Source: Poa pratensis (Eukaryota > Streptophyta > Magnoliopsida > Poales > Poaceae). Taken from it: a stretch of 64,000 nucleotides of DNA. Within the stretch, counting starts at the first letter, position 1. Each line of letters starts with the position of its first letter. The notes beneath the pieces were generated by a model. That model searched no databases. It saw only the letters and a list, made by a program, of their open reading frames with translations, and had not been told where the DNA came from. The stretch covers positions 22,734,577 through 22,798,576 of the forward strand of contig CAMZMU010000075.1 of the NCBI GenBank assembly GCA_947311845.1, given 5' to 3'. This document shows positions 33,524-44,244 of the stretch, piece by piece. The position numbers and the translations under genes are program-made.

Positions 33524-33570
33524 ATGAGTTTTGCTTGGTTTTTTTTTGCTGGTATGAGTTATTCTTGGTT
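33524..33570 (-). repeat. minimal poly-A insertion with imperfect 17-bp repeats
   Basis: ATGAGTTTTGCTTGGTT (33524-33540) and ATGAGTTATTCTTGGTT (33554-33570) flank a T run plus GCTGGT; 15 of 17 bases match. Confidence 0.5.
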
Positions 33571-34250
33571 CACCGTAGGAAATATGGAATAGTACTTTTA
33601 TAGATGTATACTCATAGTATAAAATGGAACTGTTACATTAAGGAGTTCAAAATGGAAATTATAAAGTGTCAATCCATTGTGACATTCCCTCTTTTAAGCT
33701 TGGCTTTGCATAATGCATAATAAGTGCAAAGTTGTCTTTGAACAAGTTGAAACAGTCATGTTGATTGATATGTGCGCCATCGAAGATGATTTTATTCAAG
33801 GACCGTGCTACTAAGGTCACGTGCCCCAGATTAGTTTAGCGTGGGCACGGATCGCATATGGAAAGTGAGCCATGCATGCATGCAACCACGTAGATTCCTT
33901 TAGGTTTTCGAAATTTAAAATGTTTTATCTCTTATATCGTAAATCAAAATTCAGATCTGTTTTCATAATTGGCTTTGTCGCGACGAGATATTCGAAACTA
34001 GATCCCATGTTGACTTGTTTCGGTAAAAAAAAATGCCCGAAGTTGCCAGATTACAATCACTTGGTCACCAGGTACAATTAAGTTGATTACCAAATTAAAT
34101 TTAAATAGTTTTCTGGACTTTTGAACTTCGTTTCTTATCGATGTGAGCCTTTACCGATGGTAATGACATGTTTTACGTGCTTAGAGTGAATCAAATACTC
34201 ACTCTGTTGACATGTAGATCATTGCTACGACGCAAAAACATGTAAAAATT

Positions 34251-34349
34251 ATCTGGCTGTGTATTATTTGGTTGGTAACTCTTAAGTACTAATACGGTAA
34301 CTACGGTACTATAATCTGGCTGTGTATTATTTGGTTGGTAACTCTTGAG
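34251..34349 (+). repeat. 63-bp-period direct repeat
   Basis: ATCTGGCTGTGTATTATTTGGTTGGTAACTCTT is present at 34251 and 34314, identical. Confidence 0.85.
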
Positions 34350-35025
34350 ATCTCGTTTTAAAGTACTCGTCAAGACGAATCCAGCGGTGAAAACAGAACA
34401 TCAATTGATTAACGATTTAAAAGATAATTCATTTTAAATTTACGGATCGTGGAAAGATTCCCTGCATGCATGCACACGTGGCTCCCTGCCCTTATAGGGA
34501 ATTAGAGATGGATGGGCGTCGGACTAAATAATTACGTGGGGCACGTCTCCTTGTTAGAATAATCGTTTATTCAATGATTCCACTTGCTCCAACATCAACA
34601 GTAAGAATCTCATTGAAATAGATGATTTTATGTCGAGCTCTACCCTCGAGTAGCATGCCCATGAGTGGGAGATCATTATTCCACTCAATGTTCATCTTCC
34701 ACCCGAAAATCGCACTAAAGTCACATGAAAAAAAAGACGCAACATATCTACATAGGGGCAATCCTCACATAGAACACGGTCATAAGACACCACATTGGTT
34801 TTTTTCCCTCGCAATTAGATCTATGATATTTAACATGTCTTGAAGAAAGATCTAGAAAAAGAATCTATGCTTCTGCATAATGCATGATTTCCAAATCCTT
34901 CTGATGGGCCCAAACCATTATATATCTTCTTCCTAGAGAATGAATTAGAGCCCCCACCCCCAACAATCTTTCTCATTAATGTCACTTCTAATTTTGAGGA
35001 ATGCATATAAGACATCATGTTGCTT

Positions 35026-35275
35026 ACCAGCTATGATGGAAAGTGGTAAATGAAAGAGTTCAAAATTATCACTTTTGGAGCAAGCAACAATTTCCTCTTT
35101 GAGTGAGATGTTTTGATCATTAGCAAACGATCACAATGAGGGTACCTATCTCGCATAGTCCCCTCGGTCCATTTATCATTCCCCATCCTAAGAGTGGATC
35201 CATCCCCACCAATACAGCAAAAATGGGCAACGACGATATCAAACAAAGCAAGACATTCCTTCCACCAAAATAACT
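35026..35275 (-). pseudogene. LINE ORF2 fragment, zinc-binding region start
   Basis: The frame FWWKECLALFDIVVAHFCC..GGDGSTLRMGNDKWTEGTMRDRYPH matches the block between reverse transcriptase and zf-RVT of plant LINEs, where GDGS..FW.D.W is typical. It ends in a stop after HFPS. Minus-strand DNA down to about 34560 has further broken frames and may be the rest of the same element. Confidence 0.5.
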
Positions 35276-35547
35276 CACAATGATTGGATGTGAGTAGTGA
35301 GCTTATCAGATCAGTTGTACCAAAGGGATATCCTGCTTGTCATGAATTTATTGAGATATTTCATAACGAGAGCAACATTCTGAATTACTAGGTGCTCATG
35401 TCTGTCCCTGTCGTCGCACGGTGCTCTCGCTTAAACTAACAACCGATCGAGCTTCCTAATCACGCGTAGAGGGGTGTCGGTTCGTGTGTTTCTTCCCCGG
35501 AAAACCGGAAGCACAAGGCGACGCACCACCGCCTCCAAATTCCGATG

Positions 35548-35985
35548 ATGAATAGTTCCTGACTTAGCTTTGTGAAATTTGACAAAATTAACCCTTTTTT
35601 GAAACTTCAGCCAAAAATAACCCTTTTTTGAAAAAATTTCTAAAACTAACCATTTTTTGTGGCTCCCGCAACGGCGGCGCCACACCTACATGTGCAACGC
35701 CCCAAGCTGGGGCGCCACACCTCTGCACGGGTAGCGCCCCAAGCTGGCGCTACCCGTGCAGAGGTGTGGCGCCCCAGCTTGGGGCGTTGCACATGTATGT
35801 GTGGCGCCGCCGATGCGGGAGCCACACAAAAGGATTAGTTTTAGAATTTTTTTCAAAAAAGGGTTATTTTTTGCTAAAGTTTCGCCAAAGACTTAATTTT
35901 GTCAAAATTCACCTTAGCTTTTAGCTTTTGGTACACGCACGGCGGCAGCGTTGAGTCGATCCTATTATGAATAGTTCCTGACTTA
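35548..35985. repeat. near-perfect 350-bp palindrome within 19-bp direct repeats
   Basis: Arms at about 35566-35739 and 35746-35919 are inverted copies around a 6-7-base centre (CCAAGCT). The inner arm is GC-rich (CTCCCGCAACGGCGGCGCCACACC...GCACGGGTAGCGCC), the outer arm AT-rich. ATGAATAGTTCCTGACTTA stands at 35548-35566 and 35967-35985. Likely a foldback MITE. Confidence 0.85.
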
Positions 35986-35989
35986 CACT

Positions 35990-36963
35990 GGCAGGCATGG
36001 TCACTGTTGAAGATAGATGGATCGTGGTTCAAGTGTCACGTCTCGCCAGAAAGGCATACTACGCAATACCAGTAGTATACTAAACCAATAGATAGACAAA
36101 TGATACCCGAGATAAAGTTGGAAAATAAATAAAACTAGGCGAGATGGCGCCGGCGACATGTATTTTGTGTTTAACTTAGTGTTAAATTAGAAAGAAATAT
36201 GTATATGTCCGTAAAAAAAAAGTTAAAACATGAAAGTTGTTTGGAAGGGTGATATCCATCTACTCGTCAAACGAAAATTCAAACGGATGACTGAGTGCGA
36301 CGAATTTGACAAAATTCGTCGAATGTTTTTGCGAATTTGGATCCAAAATTAAGGAGTTAGAGTCAACCAAACTCGAAACCGATCACGAGAATGGAACCTA
36401 CTCGTCGACGCGCATATATTTCATGTATATATTATTATGAAAAGGAGAGCGGATCGTATTTTTGGGAAATGCGAGGGGTTTTTCGCAAAAGGGCAGGCAA
36501 CCTGTCTCAACCGGTACTGTTCACGAGATGTTACTGTTCACGCGGGAGAACGACCGGCCTGCTCATGCGGGAGACCGACTGTTCATTTCGGCGTACTATT
36601 CATTAGCAATATATTGTGACTGTTCATCGCAGAAACACTGTTCACATATTGGAACTCCTCACCGCGGGTACCGGTGCTGTTTAAAGACGCTGTTCATCGG
36701 CGCGCACTGTTCATCGATGTTCAGGGACACTGTTCATCGGGAAGGAGTGGATCTGGGCCGTCGATTGAGGATCGGACGGCCGGGAAAAAACGCGCGGATG
36801 AACAGTACGCGGAGGGCTGAGAGGGCGCGGATTGTTCCGCCCTGCTTTTTTAGGCAAACAAATATTCTCCCATTTCACTAGACAGCTATCAATAAATTCA
36901 AGTGTGATCTAGAAATCGGGGATTTGAGGGAACACATAGCAAAGTTAGGGATAGCTGTTATAA
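35990..36963. other. non-coding stretch with CTGTTCA repeats
   Basis: From 36515 to 36745 the word CTGTTCA(T/C)CG recurs at irregular 15-35 bp spacing. At about 36298-36325 GACGAATTT and AAATTCGTC form a short hairpin. No gene recognised. Confidence 0.6.
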
Positions 36964-38561
36964 GAGCATCTCCACTCGCGGCGCCCAAACGGCCGCCCAA
37001 ACGCCTTCCGGACAGGTCGTTTGGGCGCCGTCCGGACTACTTGGCGCATTTGGGCGCCCTCGCTCCCCACTCGCGGCGCCCAAATCGCCCGGCCCAAAGG
37101 TTTTTTTTCCCCGAACAAGGTTTTGCAAATTCGAATGTGCCGCCAAAATACACTACGCCAAAATATGTCGCCAAAATACGCCGGGAGATGTCGTTGCCCG
37201 GCGTCTGCTTGTCGCCGCCGCCGTCGTCGTCGCCGATCTAGATGTTGTCACCGGGCTGGGGCACGTAGCCGTAGCCGGGCTGAGTCATGTCGGGGTCATC
37301 GACGATCATGTCGGGGTCATCGTCGACCTGGCCGTCCGCGCCGTGGCCGGTCTGGGCGCCGTGGTTGCCGCCGTTCTCGGCGCCGTTCTCGAGCGGAACG
37401 AGCCCAAGCTCTTGCAGGATCGCGGCGCGATACATGTTGTGCGCCGCCCTCGCCAACGGGTCCAAGTTGGAGACGTCGATCATGAAGTCCTGACTCCTCT
37501 TCTTGACGGCGGTCTCCTACACACAAGGAGCAAGGCCGGTAGCCACGACTCGCCTATGCACACGTCTATTGTACATGCCATGGCTACAAAACGCGGGTTC
37601 ATACCTGCATGAGCTCCGGGGCGTCGGGAGTCATTCCGTCGATCACATGGGAGGCGCCCGCGTCGAATGAAAGGCTCCGACCGGCGGTCGTTTGGACGGC
37701 GGGATCTCTCCGCATCGCCGGCGAATTCAGATCGACGGGGTGGTTTAGATCCAGGCCACAAGAAGGGAAGATGACGTTGGGGTCGAAGCCGCCGTGATGC
37801 TGGCTGTCGCCGTACTCAGGAGAGAACCTGGTGCGAGGCGTGGCGGCGGCGCTGTCAGCGAAGAAGGAGGAATTCGACGGCGAGCCGCCGACCTTGCATC
37901 GTAGAGTGGCACTGCTCTCTTGGCTTCCTCCCAAGGCGAATGCTTGGTTCAAGGCGGCGACGGTCTTGTTCATGGCGGCGATCTTCCTTGCCGTCAATGG
38001 CGCCGCCGTGCCGAGCCGTTTCCTCTCATTCTGCTTCACGCGGCGCCCGGCACGGCTCTGCGTGTCCAATCGGCGCCGGAGTACGTCGAGGTCCCAATCC
38101 TCCTGCCTCATCGCCTCCGGCTTCTCCCTGGGCGGGGGGGGGTCTTGCGCTTGACGCCCAGCGTCTTCCCCGCCGCCTTTGTCCCCGCCGCCTTCGTCTT
38201 CGCTGCCCCCTTGGGTGCCGGCGGCGCCATGGAGCCGGCGCGGCGCGAGGGTTTTTTCTTTTGGCGGGAGAGATGGCGGGGGAAATGCGATTTTTGTGGA
38301 CGAATTGGGGGAAGCCGGCACTTATTGCGATCGTCGTCTCACTGCCAGGCGTGGCCCACGCGTCGGAGGCCGACGTGGCGTCGCGTTTCCTTCCGTCCGG
38401 GGCCGCCCCAAGTTGAGGGCGTGGGCTGGGCGTGCCGGACACAAAACTGGGCCGCGCCGGACCGAATTCGCGTTTGGTCGCCGCGAGTGGGGGCGATTTT
38501 GTGTCCGGCACGCCCCAAAGGCGTTTGGGCGGCCGTTTGGGCGCCCCGACTGGAGATGCTC
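36964..38561 (-). mobile_element. Harbinger-type element (1598 bp) with TAA duplication
   Basis: GAGCATCTCCACTCGCGGCGCCCAAACGGCCGCCCAAACGCC at 36964 is mirrored at the right end (GGCGTTTGGGCGGCCGTTTGGGCGCCCCGACTGGAGATGCTC). TAA flanks both sides (36961-36963, 38562-38564). It has no transposase; the inside is a minus-strand accessory-like gene. Confidence 0.85.
37238..38230 (-). pseudogene. Harbinger accessory (NAM-associated/Myb-like) gene, frameshifted
   Basis: The start ATG at 38230 opens MAPPAPKGAAKTKAAGTKAAGKTLG (Ala/Lys-rich). In the G run at about 38131-38140 the frame changes, then continues EKPEAMRQEDWDLDVLRRRL...KIAAMNKTVAALNQAFALGG...GLDLNHPVDLN...HVIDGMTPDAPELMQ. A second exon (about 37500 to stop at 37238) reads DFMIDVSNLDPLARAAHNMYRAAILQELGLVPLENG and an Asp-rich tail. 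This matches a protein commonly carried by grass Harbinger-like elements and related to NAM-associated proteins; DNA-binding parts are not visible. The frame break at a homopolymer could be real or a sequencing error. Confidence 0.6.
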
Positions 38562-38564
38562 TAA

Positions 38565-39215
38565 TAGATTTTACAACAATGGATGTGCCATCATAAGAAA
38601 ACCTCGCAGCAGCAACCTCGTGAAGCTCATGCTGGTCTATGTCAAATAGTCTGCCCTTCGCATAGAAGACTAACAACTCTGATTCTCATGACGAGCTCTG
38701 AATATGAGAAATACCTGTCGGGAAGATCTTTATCGATACGGTTCTTGCAAATACATTGACTTCTTGCTATAAGAAGTGTTTAAATACATATTCCTCCAAA
38801 TAAAGTTGTGAATGGATTTCTCAATTAAGCATGAACCTCGATAGACCGGAGCAACTTAGACAAATATATCAACAACTACACCACTAAATCATCTTAATTA
38901 GATTCTTCGGAAGAGTTTTCTAGTGTGTTGGTGTTGTAAGAAATTAACCTTTTTTCCTTAGACTTAGCCAGACTTACATATATTTGCACAGTGATTACTG
39001 AGTAATATAAATGGAAATAGCTAAGGACGTGCTAAGGCTGCAACTAGCTATAGGTTATTTGCATGGAGTACAACACCTTTTGCATCTCTCGAAGGACTCT
39101 TTCGCCAACTTGCCTTGTTTATGAACCTTTGTTTATACGTCATGGGGACACGCGCATATGCACGTGATGCATGAGCATGATTTATCCTGGCCTAAGGCAT
39201 CGATAGCGAACACTG
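38565..39215. other. upstream region of the MFS gene
   Basis: AT-rich; no element ends recognised. It should contain the promoter of the MFS gene, but no convincing TATA box could be fixed. Confidence 0.4.
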
Positions 39216-40799
39216 ATGACGTCGACGACGCACGCGATGCCGGAGCAGAGCAAGAGGCAGCTGAGGCGCAAGCGGACGGCGGCGGCGACGCTGCTTCTGG
39301 CGTACGCGGCGCTGGCCATGGAACGCGCCGACGCGGCGCTGCTTCCGGCGGTGTACAAGGAGATCGGCGCCGCGCTGCACGCCTCGCCCACCGCGCTCGG
39401 CTCCATTGCGCTCTCCCGCTCCGTCGTGCAGGCCGCGTGCTACCCGCTCGCCGCCTACCTGGCCGCGCGCCACGACCGCCTCACCGTCATCGCCCTCGGC
39501 GCCTTCCTCTGGGCCGCAGCCACGTTGCTCATCGGGCTGTCCACCACCTTTGCGCAGGCCGGTGAATCTTGCACAGTCTTCTTCATGCTCACCGTATGTG
39601 CGTCAATGCTTTGAACCAGAGGAGCTCATATCGCTCGGATAATGCAAATATTGCAGATGGCGGTGACAGCGGCACTGAACGGCGTCGGGCTGGCGCTGCA
39701 GATCCCGGCGATTTTCGCCTTCGTCGCAGACTCTATCGACGGCTCGAACAGAGGCATGGCCTTCGGGTGGCTCATGGTGGCCAGCAAGGCCGGCACCGTG
39801 GGGGGCACCACCCTCGGCCTCCTCATGGCCCCCACCTCGTTCTTCGGCGTTCCAGGTTGGCGGCTCGCCTTCCTCCTGCTCGCCGCCATGGGGGCGGCGG
39901 TCGGCGTGTCCATCCGCGCGTTCGCGGCCGCCGGCAGCAAGGCCCCGGCCCGGGCCGCCAAACCGGTGCGGCAGGAGCTGCAGGAGTTCACAAGGGAGGC
40001 GAAGGCCGTGCTACGGGTCCCATCGTTCCAGGTCATCGTGGCGCAGGGGCTCACGGGCTCGTTCCCCTGGTCGGCGCTGTCCTTCACGGCCATGTGGCTG
40101 GAGTTGGTCGGGTTCTCCCATGGCGAGACGGCCGCGCTGATTACCCTGTTCAAGGTTGCCACGTCGCTGGGCGGCCTCTTCGGCGGCAAGATGGGGGACG
40201 TCCTCGCCGGGAGGCTCAAGAACTCGGGCCGCATCATCCTCTCGCAGATCAGCTCCGGCTCGGCGATCCCCCTCTCGGCCGTCCTGCTGCTCGCACTCCC
40301 GAACCACCCGGCGAGTTTCGCCAAGCACGGCGCCGCGATGTTCGTCATGGGGTTCATGGCCTCCTGGAACACCTCGGCCACGAACAGCCCGATACTGGCC
40401 GAGATCGTGCCGCCGCGGTCGAGGACGACCGTGTTCGCGCTGGACCGGACGTTCGAGGCCGTGCTCGCCTCGTTCGCTCCCCCGGTGGTCGGCCTGCTCG
40501 CCGAGCGCATCTACGGCTACAAGCTGGTGCGTCCTGCAGCGGGCGGCGCCGAGCACGCCGACTCCGTCGAGACGGACCGGCACAATGCGACCTCCCTCGC
40601 CAGGGCCCTGTACACCGCGATCGCCATCCCCATGGCGCTGTGCTGCCTGGTCTACTCGTTTCTGTACTGCACATACCCCAGAGACAGAGACCTGGCGCGG
40701 GCGGAGACGGTGCGAGATGAAGGTGGAGCCCGTGCCGGCGGCGAAGGGTCTGACTCCGGGGATGAAGGGGAGGGCGAGAGGGAGCTGCTGCCGCAGTGA
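39216..40799 (+). CDS. MFS transporter, spinster-like
   Basis: Two exons, 39216-39593 and 39657-40799, give 506 residues. The 63-base intron has donor GTATGT and acceptor TTGCAG and is phase 0. The protein has about 12 hydrophobic segments, starting after a basic N-terminus (SKRQLRRKRTAAATLLLAYAALAMERADAALLPAVYKEIGAAL). Family cues are SIALSRSVVQAACYPLAAYLAARHDR (motif-A-like loop), AALNGVGLALQIPAIFAFVADS, GTTLGLL, and GGKMGDVLAGR in the second half. It ends in an acidic tail (DSGDEGEGERELLPQ). Spinster-like proteins move lipids or small solutes across organelle or plasma membranes; the substrate here is unknown. Homologues usually lack the 12 residues before the intron (AGESCTVFFMLT), so an alternative splice just after TTFAQ is possible but lacks a GT donor. 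Codon use is GC-rich. The first ATG at 39216 was chosen; MPEQSK at 39237 is another candidate. Confidence 0.88.
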
Positions 40800-41200
40800 G
40801 CGGCGTTGACTGGGCGCGGTAACAATTTTTTCTCTGTAGAAGTGCCACGCGTGCTACTATGTGCACACACTGACTGATCGATCCAAAAAAAAAAAGTACA
40901 GTACGATCTACGACGGGACATTATACTTTTCACTGACGTCCTTTCCATGATTTCGGATTTGCGTCATTTCGAAGTTGAGACCACCGAGCAATAAATATTT
41001 CTTGAACGACTATTTCCCGGTCGATTTATAAATAAAAGAAATATTTCTCGAGAGTAGTTTGATGGGGATATTTCTCTCCCGTGTGTTTGCACGGATCATA
41101 AATATTGCATGGTTCGCAAGGTTCTTAAGGTCGATTTGTAAATAGATATTTCTTCGGTCACCTTTTTTTGGATAACAACACTGATATTTCTTATTTTCTA

Positions 41201-41355
41201 GTCCCTCGGTTCCAAATGATAAGATGTTTTAGATATTTTAATATAGTCTACCTACGGTTTGAAGTGAAGTGAGTGAATCTACGCACTAAAACGCGTCTAG
41301 GTACATCCAAATAAAAAAAAGCTAAACTATCTTTTTTTTTTCGAAATGGAGTGAG
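41201..41355. mobile_element. Stowaway MITE (155 bp)
   Basis: TA precedes GTCCCTCGGTTCCAAATGATAAGATGTTTT and TA follows TCGAAATGGAGTGAG, the ends typical of Stowaway MITEs (CTCCCTCCGT...). AAGATGTTTTAG and, degenerate, its reverse near the right end form the inverted arms. Confidence 0.75.
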
Positions 41356-41532
41356 TAAACACAATTGCCTTTTGAAATCCTTGATAATTGCCATAAGATC
41401 TCACGAATGACAAATTAAGCTGACGCCATTTCGATGAAGCGTACGCTCATGTTGTGGCATTGTTTTCTCTTTTCGCGAAAACGCAAAAAACATCGTGTTT
41501 CAATGTATTGATAGAAACAAGGTGTATGTACA

Positions 41533-42352
41533 GCTCGGCTCCCTTATCCTCTCCCTCTACTGTTCGAGAGAGGCGACCAAAGTTCTCAGCGCTCGCCGGC
41601 GGATCCGCCGCTCCCCTTCGCCTCCAGTCGCCGTTCTGGCGCCGTGAGGTGGAGGGGAGCTCCGGGATCTCGTCCCGCGTGTAGATAGGTAGAAGTAGGT
41701 CTCTGTTTCTCTCTCCCGCGATGCTGTCGAAGACGGCGGTGGCGGCTTCGTCTTGTTGGAGTCTGTCCTCCCCCTCCTTTCCCCGTTCCGGCTGTGATGC
41801 CGGGGAGGTAGTGGAGGTTCGTCGGGCGTGGATCTGCGCCTCTGCTTCTCCGGCCGGCCTCGGCGGCGAGGGGAGGAGCGGGTGGGGGTCGGCGCTCCTT
41901 TTTGTTTGCAGGAGGTTCTGGTGGGCGTCTTCGTCGACGTTTCAGCTCCGGCCGGCCGTGGTGGCGAGGGGAGCTGCGTCCGGAGGTGGTGAGGGGCTCG
42001 GGGTGGTGGGGCTAGGCGGCGCGTCGCCGGCTGGAAGAAGGGAGGTAGCGGGAAGTGACTGCTGCGGCCGTGCTCGTTCAGCGGCGTTCGGATCCGTCCT
42101 CTAGAGGCGGACAGCTCTTGCGGCCTTCTACATGGTGGGGCGGCGACTTCTTCTTCGCGGCGAGTGGTACGGCGGCGGCGCCGTCGCCTAGCTTCTTGGG
42201 GAAAGCTGGTGGATCTGGTTGTGATCTTTCAGGCAGCTCGGGGTGCTCCGTGCAATTTTCTGGGTTCTTTTGTGTTTTCTTTGTTTCTGTTGGACCTAGC
42301 TGTAATTTGTACTGAGTTTCCTGTTTTATAAATCAGATCCTCCTAAAAAAAA
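41533..42352 (+). mobile_element. 820-bp retroposon with poly-A and 14-bp target duplication
   Basis: AAGGTGTATGTACA stands at 41519-41532 and 42353-42366. The element ends in an A run after TTTATAAATCAGATCCTCCT. The body is GC-rich with a frame at 41721-42104 (MLSKTAVAASSCWSLSSPS...) without a domain. It may be a short LINE derivative or a processed transcript. Confidence 0.8.
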
Positions 42353-42625
42353 AAGGTGTATGTACAAGCATAGAGCAAGGCCGGCTCTATATTTTTCGGG
42401 GCCCTAGTGCAAGGTTCAAAAATTGGCCCCTAGATTTACTATATATCTACGCACATGACGTAAAATATTAAAAGTTTACATCTAACCACATATTCTTTTT
42501 CAAGACGTCCATAAATAATTGATATAAGCAATTAAGCAATGTCATATTACGACAAAAAAATCTAAACGAGTTTCAAAATATAACAAATAATATTCCCTTC
42601 TAATTTGATTACCTCGAATAATGCT

Positions 42626-42892
42626 TCATTGCTTCACAAAAAAACTTCTTCGGGCATTTCTGGACGCAAAATCATTGAGGACAATTTCAAGATCAATGTT
42701 GTCCAAAATATCCTTCTCAATACAGCATGTAGCTAAGCCATTCAATCTGTCTTGTAACATAGTTGACCTCAAACAATTTTTCAGTAGTTTGAGTTTAGAG
42801 AAACTTCTTTCAGCGGAGGCTACAGTCACATTTTCCTCTCCCATTCTGTCCTCATTATCATCAACATCAATATCTGCATTTAAATACGACAA
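42626..42892 (-). pseudogene. hAT transposase C-terminal dimerisation domain
   Basis: ENVTVASAERSFSKLKLLKN and STMLQDRLNGLATCCIEKDILDNID are the hAT dimerisation motif of TTF-type zinc-finger hAT transposases. It ends NARRSFFVKQ. The catalytic core and zinc finger that should precede it are missing. Confidence 0.85.
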
Positions 42893-42947
42893 TTTGTAAT
42901 TAGTTACTTACTTACTGCTACAAAAATCGAACCTAGTTAATTAACAA

Positions 42948-43166
42948 TTACTTACTGTGATTCGATTGTTCGTTAGCTTCATGATCATCATTTGAATTAT
43001 GCTGATCATCTTCTCCGTGTTCAGATTCTTGCCTTTGATTTCCAACACCACTAGTACCAGCTCCCGGAAAATACCTATTTAAAGCACCTTTTTGTGACTC
43101 AATAAGTTTATTCTTTCGTTTTCTCCTTTTCCTTTTATCAGCACCGGATTTATGTTTCGGCGGCAT
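42948..43166 (-). pseudogene. hAT transposase N-terminal exon
   Basis: MPPKHKSGADKRKRRKRKNKLIESQKGALNRYF is the basic start of TTF-type hAT transposases, ending in an Asp/His-rich tail (SEHGEDDQHNSNDDHEANEQSNHS). It is separated from the dimerisation piece by only 55 bases, so about 1.5 kb of coding sequence has been lost. Confidence 0.7.
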
Positions 43167-43691
43167 TGTAACGCCTAAAATTGCAATTTAGGAATTGGGA
43201 TCAGATCAACTAGACTAGGGCAATATGTAGTGTAGCCATCGAGAGCAGACTAGCAGAGGAGAGATTGCACTGACGGACGTACCTGACGGTGGAGGATGAT
43301 GGCCGTCGCCGAACAGGTGCAAGGCGCTCCGTTTCCGGCGGTCCGATTTTCTCCAGCGCGGCGAAAGGCGGCAGGCGACAAGCGGAGAACACGAACAGGC
43401 GAGGCGCCGAGGCGAGAAAAGCTAGCCAGCAGATCGACTGATCGATTGATATCGATTGGCCTTAGGTGTGTGCCTGCCTACTGTCTTTTCCTCTCCCTTA
43501 TGGGCTACTGGCCTGGTGCGCTTGGGCCTTTACATTTTTTCTGCTTACTAATACATAGACATACATATGTAGGTATGGGGCCCCCTCAGCCATGGGCCCT
43601 TGTGCGCTGCACAAGGTCGCCTAGGGCCTAAACCGGGCCTGGCCTAGAGACAAGCCACGCCACACCATACAACTCAATACAGCGACCTAAA

Positions 43692-44244
43692 TTAGGGGAG
43701 CAGGTGTGCGAGGCCACTGGCCCCTGCGCTCACCCAAGAACGAGCCTCGGTCTTGATGGTTTCCACCAAAGCGTCAACGGAGGGACGTGCGTTGTCGAAG
43801 ACGATCGCGTTCCGTTGCTTCCAAATCCACCACGACGTGAGCATGATCACTGAAAATGTGCCATTACGCTGCGAGAGAGGGGTGTAGTTGAATACCAACG
43901 ACCACCAATTCACGAAATCGTCCTCCACAACAATCGTCTCGATGTGATCGTATCCAGGATAGAACCTCGTGCCAAATCGTCCGTGAGAACGAACACCCGT
44001 GAGAATGCGGGACACTGACTCCGTCATCTGGTCACACATCGGATAGCTTGCTGGGTGTGGCAAGCCACGGCGTGCGAGTCTCTCCCCTGTCCAGCAGCGA
44101 TCCAGGCAAGCCAGCCAAACAAAGAACTTCACCCTTGGCGGTGCCCATGTCTTCCAATTCATCTTCCAAGATCTCGACTTGACCGCCCCTGAAACAGAGC
44201 GTCATAGCAAGACTTAGAGGAATAGATGACGTCAGGTGTCCAAT
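43692..44244 (-). pseudogene. LINE ORF2 C-terminal part (3' half of a split LINE)
   Basis: The frame WKTWAPPRVKFFVWLACLDRCWTGERLARRGLPHPASYPMC is the zf-RVT region, and WWIWKQRNAIVFDNARPSVDALVETIKTEARSWVSAGA the tail before the stop. A one-base frameshift lies near 44190. The element is interrupted by the LTR retrotransposon at 44245 and continues at 50354-50624. Confidence 0.8.

Larger units (their letters stand above)
33463..34560. other. intergenic, no gene recognised
   Basis: AT-rich DNA holding the small poly-T insertion at 33524-33570 and the tandem repeat at 34251-34349. Confidence 0.5.
42376..43642 (-). mobile_element. hAT element, internal deletion derivative
   Basis: CAAGGCCGGCTCTA at the left and, reversed, CCAGGCCCGGTTTA at the right form imperfect ends. 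The flanks CATAGAG and CCTAGAG are a near-match for a target duplication. Inside are only the first exon and the last domain of a transposase. Confidence 0.7.

Noticed and set aside
37920..38564. 214-residue plus-strand frame in the Harbinger element
   Set aside because: Antisense to the accessory gene; composition fits a shadow.
39626..40510. 294-residue minus-strand frame over the MFS gene
   Set aside because: Antisense shadow caused by high GC and biased third positions; no domain.
39569..40720. 383-residue plus-strand frame overlapping the MFS gene
   Set aside because: It is the +1 shadow of the GC-rich MFS exon: Arg/Gly/His-rich, no domain, while the other frame gives membrane helices and family motifs.
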